From UBA2428 sp002343545 (GTDB lineage Bacteria; Bdellovibrionota; UBA2428), in contig CALFZE010000053.1 of the NCBI GenBank assembly GCA_937952285.1, positions 1-55,749 of the forward strand: a stretch of 55,749 bases of DNA, read 5' to 3'. Positions 43,617 to 50,845 of this stretch are shown here, piece after piece; the first letter of the stretch is position 1, and every line of letters starts with the position of its first letter. The translations under genes were made by a program, and so were the position numbers. Under the pieces are notes generated by a model. That model saw nothing but the letters and a program-made list of their open reading frames with translations. It made no database searches and was not told the DNA's origin.

Positions 43617-43907
43617 ATGATCCGCGGATTTGGAAACCAGCTAGCCGAGGATTTGTTCTATGATTTATCCACGCGGGAAACTCGCAAGTTCCCGCCGGAG
43701 CTGCGCCGCCCGGCCCGTCGAAAGCTTTTTATGGTGCACTCGGCAGGGATCTTGGACGATCTCAAGATACCGCCCGGTAACCGGCTTGAGGCTCTGAAGG
43801 GCAGCTTGAAGGGTTTCCACTCCATTCGCATCAACGATCAGTGGCGAATTGTGTTTCGGTGGGTGGATCAAGCCGCGCAAGATGTACAAGTCGTGGATTA
43901 TCACTAG
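43617..43907 (+). CDS. higB: HigB toxin (RelE-like ribosome-dependent mRNA interferase)
   Basis: A 96-residue RelE-superfamily toxin: ARRKLFMVHSAGILDDLKIPPGNRLEALKG, then HSIRINDQWRIVFRWV, the core of HigB toxins that cleave translated mRNA. Toxin-first gene order is characteristic of higBA. Starts at ATG 43617 under its own promoter; the antitoxin gene begins 12 bp after the stop. First gene of cassette 5. Confidence 0.93.
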   Translation: MIRGFGNQLAEDLFYDLSTRETRKFPPELRRPARRKLFMVHSAGILDDLKIPPGNRLEALKGSLKGFHSIRINDQWRIVFRWVDQAAQDVQVVDYH

Positions 43908-43919
43908 AGGAACGAAAGC

Positions 43920-44213
43920 ATGAAGAAATCTAAATCCAAAACTCCCGAAGCCTTTGAGTTCCCGAACCCGTTTCATCCCGGCGAGATCCTCTTAGATGAG
44001 TTTCTGGTGCCCCTAGGAATTACTCAGGTCACTTTGTCCGAGAAGACGGGTTGGACGCGTGCGCGGGTCAACGAGCTCATTAAAGGCAAGCGAGGAATTA
44101 CTGCCGAGGCCGCTCTCGATTTGTCCGACGCTCTGGGCACGAGTCCCATCTTCTGGCTCAACATGCAGGCGGCGTGGGACTTGGCGGCGGCTCGTCGCAA
44201 GCGGGCGGCTTAG
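43920..44213 (+). CDS. higA: HigA antitoxin
   Basis: A 97-residue XRE-type antitoxin with the HigA signature HPGEILLDEFLVPLGITQVTLSEKTG, helix-turn-helix WTRARVNELIKGKRGI and SPIFWLNMQAAWDLAAARR (each quoted in part). It neutralises HigB and represses the operon. An N-terminal lysine-rich tail of 20 residues is longer than in many HigA proteins. The following exported-protein gene starts 2 bp after its stop, so it probably shares the transcript. Confidence 0.92.
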   Translation: MKKSKSKTPEAFEFPNPFHPGEILLDEFLVPLGITQVTLSEKTGWTRARVNELIKGKRGITAEAALDLSDALGTSPIFWLNMQAAWDLAAARRKRAA

Positions 44214-44215
44214 CC

Positions 44216-45133
44216 GTGTCGAGCTTTCGTCTGCCCCTGATGGCCTTTGCGATCTTTGCGCATGCCGTTCAGGCGGCCGACTTCGATTTTTCTAAAGCTA
44301 AGATCTTAAGCAGAACGTTCGCATATTTGGAGGCGCCGAGCGCGGCTTTGGAAAAGGCGTTTCTGGACAACGAGCAGGTGGCTCGGTCTTCGGCCACGCT
44401 CGGACGGCCCATCGTCTTCCGCGACGAAGCGGAGGCGCGAAAGGTTCTGGCGGAGGAGTTCTCCCTTAAGGGCGGGTTCGGCATCAGTCGGATCAATGGT
44501 GGTGAGTTTGGCGGGGTTTCGGGTTTCCCAGTCGCCGCGTACCTCGCCCTCTCCGATGCGCAGAAAAGACGGCTCGCTGGATATCAAACTCGGGTGAACC
44601 ACGTACGGGCGCGCGTTACGGATGGCCGTTCGGAGCGGGATCTGGCGGACTTGCTTCCGGAAACCGTAAAAACCCTTTCGGGCCACTTCGCTTCAGAGAT
44701 TCCTGAAGTCGTCCCTAAAAAGATAGGGGACATATTTCCGGAGGCCCCAAAGGCGTTGCGGGAACAGATGCTTTACCCGCAGTGCTACTCGGCCACGCTG
44801 CATTTTTGGGGCCTGCTGCCGGAGCTCGCGATCTTTGCCCCGCGTGAAACTTTCCTCGGAGACAAAACGATTTCCGAGGCTCAGATAGAGTTATTCACGC
44901 GAAATGGGTTTTCCCAACGAAAGATCGCCAATGCCAGTGAACTCAAGTTTGGAGATGTCATTACCGGAACGGGCTCCCACACTTTCGTTTACCTTCTGGA
45001 AGATCTTGTGTTCGAGAAGCCCGACGGTGATCCCTACACGGCGTTCGTAATTGACCAGACCAAGATCGACTATTGGCTGAATGAATCTACGACGGTGGTG
45101 CTGAGGAAAAATGGAGCCAAGGATGGGGATTGA
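44216..45133 (+). CDS. Exported cassette protein, possibly papain-like, ending inside the tRNA gene
   Basis: A 305-residue protein; GTG 44216 gives a signal peptide (FRLPLMAFAIFAHAVQA) directly after higA. No family recognised with confidence. QCYSATLHFW (about 192) then KFGDVITGTGSHTFVYLLEDLVFEKPD (about 245, quoted in part) give the order Cys, GD-x-I, His seen in NlpC/P60-like peptidases and in the chromosomal gene at 14063. The last eight residues (NGAKDGD and stop) are encoded by the reverse complement of the tRNA-Thr 3' end, overlapping it by 22 bp, so the native C-terminus may have been replaced at integration. Confidence 0.65.
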   Translation: MSSFRLPLMAFAIFAHAVQAADFDFSKAKILSRTFAYLEAPSAALEKAFLDNEQVARSSATLGRPIVFRDEAEARKVLAEEFSLKGGFGISRINGGEFGGVSGFPVAAYLALSDAQKRRLAGYQTRVNHVRARVTDGRSERDLADLLPETVKTLSGHFASEIPEVVPKKIGDIFPEAPKALREQMLYPQCYSATLHFWGLLPELAIFAPRETFLGDKTISEAQIELFTRNGFSQRKIANASELKFGDVITGTGSHTFVYLLEDLVFEKPDGDPYTAFVIDQTKIDYWLNESTTVVLRKNGAKDGD

Positions 45134-45186
45134 ACCCACGACCCCCGCTTTACGAAAGCGGTGCACTACCGCTGTGCTACCTTGGC
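45112..45186 (-). tRNA. tRNA-Thr (anticodon CGT)
   Basis: Read on the minus strand: acceptor GCCAAGG (5' at 45186) pairs with CCTTGGC, D-arm GCAC...GTGC, anticodon stem CCGCT/AGCGG with seven-base loop TTCGTAA (anticodon CGT, codon ACG), T-arm GTGGG-TTCAATC-CCCAT, discriminator T and an encoded CCA (45112-45114). Fully paired and so presumably functional. A T-run follows the CCA. Its 3' half is the sequence repeated through the cassette array to the left. Confidence 0.95.
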
Positions 45187-45210
45187 CCGCGCGGTGACTG
45201 AACTCGGGAG

Positions 45211-45239
45211 AACGTAGACCGAAGTTGGACGGCTGGCAA
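45211..45239 (-). promoter_or_regulatory. Promoter of tRNA-Thr
   Basis: On the minus strand TTGCCA (45234-45239), 17-bp spacer, TACGTT (45211-45216), 25 bp before the tRNA 5' end. This keeps the gene's promoter outside the array. Confidence 0.55.
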
Positions 45240-45298
45240 GGGCTGCTTAAGGTGCCGATATCGTTATTTTATTTCGGGGCTCGTGGTAGCTTTTGGGG

Positions 45299-45952
45299 AT
45301 GATGTTGCTCGCCGCCCGCAAGATGCTGGATCGCGCTTTGGCCATGCTCGTTTGGGCGACGCTCGCCCTGCAGATGGGCATCCTCGTGAGCGATTCGCTC
45401 GCGCCCGGCGGGCACGGGGTGCTGTGGGCGATCGCGCGCTTCTTCCTTTACTTCACGCTGCTGACGAACACGCTCGTCGGGCTTTCGCTCACGTTGCCGG
45501 CTTGGCGCCCGCACTCGAGGCCCGGCGTTTTCTTCGCGCGCGACTCCGTGCAGGCCGCGATCATGCTCAACATCCTCGTGGTGGGCACGATCTACGAGCT
45601 CTTGTTGCGCGCGACTTGGAACCCGCAGGGCTTGCGGCTCGTGACCGACACGCTCCTGCACGACGTCGTGCCGCTCGCCTACGTCCTGCGCTGGGTCTTC
45701 GTGATGCCGCACGGACGGCTCGAGATGCGCCGCGCGCCGCGGTGGTTGCTCTACCCGCTGGCTTACCTGGCTTACGCGCTCGGGCGCGCTTCGATCGACG
45801 GGGTCTACGCCTATCCCTTCATCGACCTGAGCGTGCTCGGGCCCTTCGTGGTCCTGCGCAACGTCGTCGCGCTGAGCCTCGCGTTCGTGGGGCTGGCCTA
45901 CGCCGTGACCGGGCTCGATCGGTGGCTGGGCCGCCGCGCGCGAAGCGCGTGA
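45299..45952 (+). CDS. Pr6Pr-family membrane protein
   Basis: A 217-residue integral membrane protein with six hydrophobic helices. The signature FFLYFTLLTNTLVG and the later YELLLRATWNPQGLRLVTDTLLHDVVPLAYVLRWV match the Pr6Pr (FAR-17a/AIG1-like) family, whose function in bacteria is unknown. ATG 45299 is my start (a second ATG follows directly). First gene to the right of the tRNA and back to GC-rich composition; convergent with the metallophosphoesterase. Confidence 0.85.
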   Translation: MMLLAARKMLDRALAMLVWATLALQMGILVSDSLAPGGHGVLWAIARFFLYFTLLTNTLVGLSLTLPAWRPHSRPGVFFARDSVQAAIMLNILVVGTIYELLLRATWNPQGLRLVTDTLLHDVVPLAYVLRWVFVMPHGRLEMRRAPRWLLYPLAYLAYALGRASIDGVYAYPFIDLSVLGPFVVLRNVVALSLAFVGLAYAVTGLDRWLGRRARSA

Positions 45953-45958
45953 TCGTCG

Positions 45959-47083
45959 CTAACGCGAGCGGCGGCGCAAGGTTAGCAGCGTGATCTCGGG
46001 CGAAACGAGAAAACGCAGCGGCGGTCCCCAGTAGCCCGTGCCGCGGTTCACGTAAATCCACGCGTCGCCGCTGCGGTAGAGCCCTTGCAGGTAGCGCTGC
46101 GCGAGTCGCACGAAGATCCACGCCGGGAACCACTGGCCGCCGTGCGTGTGACCCGACAATTGCAAAGCCACGCCTTCGTGCCGCGCCTGGCGCAAGCTGC
46201 TCGGTTGGTGCGCGAGCAGAATTCTCGGCGCGCCTTCGGGGGCGCCCCTGAAGGCTTCCTTCGGGCTCGAGCGGTGGTCGGGTCGCAGCGCGCCCGACGC
46301 GATATCGGTCACGCCCGCGACGACGAGCCGCTCGCCGCCCTCGTGCAGCACGACGTGCTCGTTGAGAAGCACCCGCGCGCCGAGGCTCCGGTGCGTCTCG
46401 ACCCAGTCTTCCACGCCCCAGTAGTACTCGTGGTTGCCCGTGACGAAATACTTGCCGTGGCGGGCCGTGAGCTCGGCCAGCGGCGCGATGTCCTCGCGAA
46501 GCTCGTGCGCGAAGCCGTCGGCAAAGTCCCCCGTGAGCGCGATGAGGTCGGCGCGCAACTCGCGCGTGCGCGCGACGACTTGTTCGACGTAGGCGCGGCC
46601 GATCGTATGGCTCACGTGGAGGTCGGAGATCTGCGCGATCGCGAAGCCCTCGAAGGCGGCGGGCAAGTTTGCGATCGGCACGTCCACGCGCACGACGCTC
46701 GGGCCGCGCGTGGCCTGGAAGAAGCCCACGACGCAGGTCACGGCGCTGAGCACGATCACCGCGATGGCCCGCGCACGGTCAACTTGCCCTTCGGGGTAGG
46801 GCCATGGGATGAACTCCGTGAGTTGGCCCAGGAAAACGTAAAGGAAGAAAGTCATGCCCGCGCCGAGGACCAGGCTCATGATCCAGGAGAAGGCGCCCGC
46901 CACGTGCTTTTGTCGCAAGCGCAGCTGCCCCCACATGACGGAGGCGAACCAGGCGAGGGTCGCGAGCGCGTAAGCCCAGCCCGGCCCCGCCGCCCAATCG
47001 GCGAAGCGCGTGGCGAGGTACACGAAGACCGAGATCGCGATCGTAAGGATGAAGATCTGCGGCAGGAACATGCGAAGTTTCAT
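45959..47083 (-). CDS. Membrane-anchored metallophosphoesterase
   Basis: A 374-residue protein. Residues 1-145 hold four or five membrane helices. The catalytic domain has the calcineurin-like motifs in order: ISDLHVS (D-x-H), LTGDFADG (GD), VTGNHEYYWG (GNHE), LLAHQPS (H) and SGHTHGGQW (GHxH), all metal ligands present. YkuE/YaeI-type phosphoesterase of this layout act on phosphodiesters at the membrane, in some species on lipid or UDP-linked substrates; the substrate here is unknown. Stops 6 bp from the Pr6Pr gene stop. Confidence 0.92.
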   Translation of the reverse strand: MKLRMFLPQIFILTIAISVFVYLATRFADWAAGPGWAYALATLAWFASVMWGQLRLRQKHVAGAFSWIMSLVLGAGMTFFLYVFLGQLTEFIPWPYPEGQVDRARAIAVIVLSAVTCVVGFFQATRGPSVVRVDVPIANLPAAFEGFAIAQISDLHVSHTIGRAYVEQVVARTRELRADLIALTGDFADGFAHELREDIAPLAELTARHGKYFVTGNHEYYWGVEDWVETHRSLGARVLLNEHVVLHEGGERLVVAGVTDIASGALRPDHRSSPKEAFRGAPEGAPRILLAHQPSSLRQARHEGVALQLSGHTHGGQWFPAWIFVRLAQRYLQGLYRSGDAWIYVNRGTGYWGPPLRFLVSPEITLLTLRRRSR

Positions 47084-47375
47084 CGAATTCCGAGCCTATC
47101 CGTTTCTCGACGCCCTGACGTGCGGAGCTTTGACGCCGCCGCGAAACATTGTCGCCGGGGTCGTCGAAACTTTGGCGCGTCGAACAAAGGCGTGGCCCGG
47201 CTGGGAAGCTGGTTCGGGTCTTTACGCGGTCCCCGCCGCGCCCGATCTTAAAAAATCCTTCGCGCGGTCAAAAAATTCCTCAAGTCTTAACCTGGAACGC
47301 CCGATGCATGTGTCTGCCCTAAAACCCCATCGGGGGGTAAGGGAGCGACGAAATTCCGTCGCGGGAGGGGGATGT

Positions 47376-47747
47376 ATGCAGGCCGCCAAACTCGAGAAGT
47401 TCCGCAAGAAACTCATGGAGCTCCGGACGCAGATCCTGAACCGTTCCATGAATCGTCGCAGCGAAGCGCTGCAGCTGAACGCCGAAGACCTCGTGGACGA
47501 GAACGACCACGCGGCCGCCATGATCCAGCAGAGCGTGAACCTGAACGTGCAGGAACGTGATCGTTACCTCGTGCGCGAGATCGAGCACGCGCTCTCGAAG
47601 TTCGAAGAAGGCACCTACGGGATCTGCGAAGACACCGAGGAGCCGATCGACGAAGGCCGTCTCGAGGCCCAGCCCTGGACGCGCTACAGCGTCGAGGCCG
47701 CCGAGGCCCGCGAAAAGCGCGCCAAGCGCTTCGCCAATTTCGGTTGA
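47376..47747 (+). CDS. DksA/TraR-family protein with reduced zinc finger
   Basis: A 123-residue cytoplasmic protein. The long helical hairpin (LEKFRKKLMELRTQIL..., ENDHAAAMIQQS, LVREIEHALSKFEEGTYGIC) matches DksA, including the DxxDxA-like acidic tip region ENDHA. The C-terminal finger GICEDTEEPIDEGRLEAQPW has only one of the four cysteines of classical DksA, so it probably does not bind zinc, as in other cysteine-poor DksA paralogues. It would bind RNA polymerase and alter promoter choice. ATG 47376 follows GGAGGGGG. A hairpin (GCGACG/CGTCGC, 47345-47362) lies just upstream of the ribosome binding site. Confidence 0.85.
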   Translation: MQAAKLEKFRKKLMELRTQILNRSMNRRSEALQLNAEDLVDENDHAAAMIQQSVNLNVQERDRYLVREIEHALSKFEEGTYGICEDTEEPIDEGRLEAQPWTRYSVEAAEAREKRAKRFANFG

Positions 47748-47751
47748 TCGC

Positions 47752-47838
47752 AAAGGCGTCAGGTTCCTTTTGGTTCAGCGCACGCGTCAGAATGACGCAG
47801 CTGCTGAACCAAAAGGAACCTGACGCCTTTTTTTAACG
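47752..47838. terminator. Very long inverted repeat acting as terminator / REP-like palindrome
   Basis: Two perfect 28-base arms (47752-47779 and 47803-47830) beginning AAAGGCGTCAGG and ending with the reverse complement, then a T-run (47828-47834). The 23-base loop holds another stem GCGTCA/TGACGC with loop GAA. A shorter GACGCCTTTTTTT follows at 47838-47850. It separates the convergent DksA-like and exported-protein genes. The arm length is well beyond a normal terminator. Confidence 0.8.
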
Positions 47839-47848
47839 ACGCCTTTTT

Positions 47849-48712
47849 TTACTTGGCGTGGATGGGGTCGGCGTTCCTGACCCAGACGCCGTCACGGATG
47901 CTTCGATTGTCCTCGGGTTTCCATTGGCGATCTCGTTGCGTGCGGTACACGAAGTTGTCGTCGCCCGGATCCTCTTCGTCGGGTTCGAAGGCGAGTCGGC
48001 GCGCCGTATGCTCGCTGTTGTCGAGCGGCACACTCGCGGAGGGCTGGCCCCATGCCTTCAGATCGTTCAAAAGATCCTTGACGGTTGCCTCGTAGCGCCG
48101 ATCTTCGCTCAGCGCGAGGCCGGCCTGAGCGGCTTTGCCGCCCTTGCCAGACGGCGCGGAAGCCTCGCGAGAGGGTTGGTAGGATTCGACGTTAACGAGT
48201 TTCCCTTGGTCTTTTCGGATCTGGCCGTCCGCGGGCGGAGTGACCTGTTTCCCAAAGCGCCAGGTCATCACGTGGTAGGCCTTGCCGACGGGCCTCTCGG
48301 CGCTCGGCACGAACTGGTTGTTCGCGTCTTTAGACCAGTAGACCTTTACGCTCTTCGTTCCGTTTGCCGCCGTCTGGACCTGCTTGGGGTCGAACGGCAT
48401 CGTTTTGCCGTCGTGAAGAACGAAGGAATCCATGGTGGGGCGACGATCGTCCGGTTTGAGCTGCGACGTCGCGTTCGGCGAGATACGGCGAGAGCAAGTT
48501 TCGCCCAAGCATTTTTGCGCCAACTCGCGTAGCTTCGCCTCGTTCTCGCGTTGGTATTTCACTTCTTCGTCGAGCATGCCTCCGATCCCATCGGGGGCTT
48601 CCTCGGAGGTGTGGTTCCGAAGCACCTTGTCCCATTTCTTGGACGACTTGTCGGCGTGGGCTTCCGACAGAATGATCAGCGAAGAAAAAAGGAAAGTGAG
48701 TTGAAGTTTCAT
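47849..48712 (-). CDS. Exported hypothetical protein
   Basis: A 287-residue protein with a signal peptide (LTFLFSSLIILSEAHA). The mature part is very hydrophilic, with lysine/aspartate-rich stretches and two cysteines (KCLGETCSRR). YHVMTWRFGKQVTPPADG and KVYWSKDANNQFVPS look like small beta elements. No family recognised. It ends next to the long inverted repeat. Divergent from the large exported protein. Confidence 0.65.
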   Translation of the reverse strand: MKLQLTFLFSSLIILSEAHADKSSKKWDKVLRNHTSEEAPDGIGGMLDEEVKYQRENEAKLRELAQKCLGETCSRRISPNATSQLKPDDRRPTMDSFVLHDGKTMPFDPKQVQTAANGTKSVKVYWSKDANNQFVPSAERPVGKAYHVMTWRFGKQVTPPADGQIRKDQGKLVNVESYQPSREASAPSGKGGKAAQAGLALSEDRRYEATVKDLLNDLKAWGQPSASVPLDNSEHTARRLAFEPDEEDPGDDNFVYRTQRDRQWKPEDNRSIRDGVWVRNADPIHAK

Positions 48713-48826
48713 GAACCCAGCTTCCGCGATTTAGTGGCGGCGCGCCAATTAAGATTGCGTTAAGCAAGGCGCGGCAAGCCGATTTTAACTTGTGGGGCCG
48801 CCTCCGTTTGGCTCACAATAGAACTC

Positions 48827-50836
48827 ATGCTTCTCGGCCGCCATGTCCCTCTTTGGCTTTTTGCCTGCCGCTTGGGGTGGGGGACTTCCTCTGCGATCGC
48901 GGCGACGGGACATGAGGGCGTCGTCGACGAAGGGGCGACCGTCGAACGAGTCGTCAGCTCCGGCGAGAACGAAGCGGCTCGGCGCGAGGAGCTTCGTCGC
49001 CAGGCCCTTGCCCACGCCGAGTGGGTCACGAAGAACATGCCGAGCATCCCGCCCAACCAGCAGGAGTACTTTCGGACGACGCAGCAGCGGGCGCTCCAGG
49101 CCGCCGATCGTCTCGGTCGTAACGAAGACACCGGTGGCATGGCCGGTTTCGCGGCGGAAGCCATCAAGGCGGCGGAGAAGTCCAAGGTCGCCTCGAGCGA
49201 CAACGCGGCCGCGGTCAAAGTAAAGGACAACGGTCTTCCGGGCACTCCCGCGAGCCAAAAGAAAATCGAGATCGAGTTCAAGAATACCGAAGTCGTCGGG
49301 GCTCCGACGGGTGATCAGCAGCTCATGAGCAAGGCGGGTCGCCAGGAGCTCGTCGTCGACAAGAAAGACGCCGACGTGACGGCGAAAGCCGCGCAGTTGA
49401 GCGTGACGACGGCGAACGGCGAAAAGAAGCTCGCCGATACGACGCAGATCTTCAATCAGGGCGTGCAGAAGCAAGCCACGATCGGGGTGCTCTTCCTGGA
49501 TAAACGCTTGAGCGGCGGGTCCCGTCCGTCCGCGGCCACGCCGGCCTCGGCCGAAGAGCTCGGCGCGGCGAAAGGCAGCGACGGCGACAAACGTGCGGCG
49601 GCCGACGTGGCCTCGGCCGCCCGCTCGGCGGGAAGCGGTGGCGGCGGAGGCGGCACTGCCTCCGGGGGCCGGCTCTCCGAGAGTTTGCGCGAGATGGCGA
49701 TCGGAAGTTACATTCAGGAATCGCGCGGGGCGCTCGGCATCGCGAGCGGCTCCAAGCAAAGCTTTTCGGAAAGCGCGCTTTATCAATCGGCTCCACCGCT
49801 CCTGCGCGACATTCTGCGCGAGAGCTTTGGCGCGGTTTTGAAGAACGACATGCTCGGCGCGAAGCCTTCGGCCTACGTGGATCCGCTCAACAAAGTCGTC
49901 GGCGCCCCCGGTTTTCAGGGCGTCGCCGCGAAAGTGCTGGGCGAAGAACAACTCGCCAAGCTGAACTATGCTTCGGTCGGGGCCAATGTTCTTAAGGACC
50001 CCGATGTGAGCGCGGGGGTGGCGCTCGCTTCCGCCCAGGCGGTCTCGCTCGGGGGCAAGCTCCCGATGCCGTCGGCACTCAGTGCGCTCGGGTCCCCGTC
50101 GTCCGTTGGCGCTTCGCCGGGGCTCGCGACGCTGGCCCAGCTCGCCGAATCCGAAGGCGGGGCCGGAAGCGTCGTGCCTCCCTCGGCCGAACCCCTGATC
50201 GAGACGGCTCGTCGCCTCTCGCGGTCGAACGAGGCCACGCAGGCATACGTGCGGGCCGCCGGCTTCGATCCCGAAAGCCTCTTGCAGGGGCGTCGTGAGC
50301 TCGAGGCGTTTATCCTGCGGCTGCGGGCTTACAAGAGCCTCGACTTGCTCGCGAAGCTCCGCGTTCCCCTTTCGCTCGATGGGGGTCGTTTCCGCGGCGA
50401 CGTTTGGCGGCGCATCCGATCGACGGCCCGAAAAATGGCGGACATCCCGCTTCCTCCGGGCCGCGACTGGCAGTCACGGCGTTCGCCGCTTCGTCGTCGG
50501 CACGCGCGCTTCGTCGAGGTCGCGGCGAAGTTGGGCGCCGCTTCGTCGATCGAGCGGGATCTCTACGCCTTTCTCGAGGATCCGGAGATGCGGGACTTTT
50601 CGCGGCAGATGGACCGCGTCGGCTTCGAGGAACTCCGTCGGGCCGCGGGCTTCCTCGTTTTTGCCGACGTCTCGCCGGGGCTCGCCGATAAATCGAACCT
50701 CTCGCCCCTCGGAAGCCTGTTGCTCGCCTCTTTTCGCCGTCTCGATCAGCTTGAGATCGTGACGGCCGAGCGTCGCAAGAAAGAGCGCCAGGCCGAGGTC
50801 GCCGCTCCCGCCCGGGCGCCGACCTCGCTCAAATAA
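48827..50836 (+). CDS. Large exported hypothetical protein
   Basis: A 669-residue protein; a hydrophobic N-terminus (LLGRHVPLWLFACRLGWGTSSAIAA) looks like a signal peptide, but no Shine-Dalgarno is visible near ATG 48827, so the start is uncertain. Residues 45-100 are helical with NQQEYFRTTQQRALQAADRLGR. Residues about 200-290 are alanine/serine/glycine-rich, with SGGGGGGTASGG as a flexible linker. The C-terminal 180 residues have charged helices (KSLDLLAKLRVPLSLD, RKMADIPLPPGRDW). No family recognised. Ends 9 bp before the convergent LOG-family gene. Confidence 0.6.
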   Translation: MLLGRHVPLWLFACRLGWGTSSAIAATGHEGVVDEGATVERVVSSGENEAARREELRRQALAHAEWVTKNMPSIPPNQQEYFRTTQQRALQAADRLGRNEDTGGMAGFAAEAIKAAEKSKVASSDNAAAVKVKDNGLPGTPASQKKIEIEFKNTEVVGAPTGDQQLMSKAGRQELVVDKKDADVTAKAAQLSVTTANGEKKLADTTQIFNQGVQKQATIGVLFLDKRLSGGSRPSAATPASAEELGAAKGSDGDKRAAADVASAARSAGSGGGGGGTASGGRLSESLREMAIGSYIQESRGALGIASGSKQSFSESALYQSAPPLLRDILRESFGAVLKNDMLGAKPSAYVDPLNKVVGAPGFQGVAAKVLGEEQLAKLNYASVGANVLKDPDVSAGVALASAQAVSLGGKLPMPSALSALGSPSSVGASPGLATLAQLAESEGGAGSVVPPSAEPLIETARRLSRSNEATQAYVRAAGFDPESLLQGRRELEAFILRLRAYKSLDLLAKLRVPLSLDGGRFRGDVWRRIRSTARKMADIPLPPGRDWQSRRSPLRRRHARFVEVAAKLGAASSIERDLYAFLEDPEMRDFSRQMDRVGFEELRRAAGFLVFADVSPGLADKSNLSPLGSLLLASFRRLDQLEIVTAERRKKERQAEVAAPARAPTSLK

Positions 50837-50845
50837 CTTCGGACC

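Larger units (their letters stand above)
36251..45186. mobile_element. tRNA-Thr-anchored tandem array of five gene cassettes
   Basis: Six sites share the 3' half of tRNA-Thr: a decayed one at 36251, four good ones starting at 37076, 39846, 41125 and 43386, and the intact gene at 45112-45186. They delimit five cassettes of about 0.8, 2.8, 1.3, 2.3 and 1.7 kb. Cargo is three toxin-antitoxin pairs, a repressor/sensor pair and a LysR/DJ-1 pair, with genes in either orientation and stops lying within a few bases of the sites. GC content is visibly lower than in the flanks. No recombinase lies in the array, so mobility would need one in trans. The reading as stacked integrations is inference from the repeat structure. 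Confidence 0.7.

Noticed and set aside
36251..45186. CRISPR array
   Set aside because: The repeats are 1.3-2.8 kb apart with coding sequence between them, match a tRNA and lack cas genes.
36251..45186. Prophage or integrative conjugative element
   Set aside because: No structural, replication, conjugation or recombinase genes are seen between the repeats.
47752..47834. Insertion-sequence ends
   Set aside because: The 28-bp arms are only 23 bp apart with no transposase between them; a REP-like palindrome or terminator fits better.
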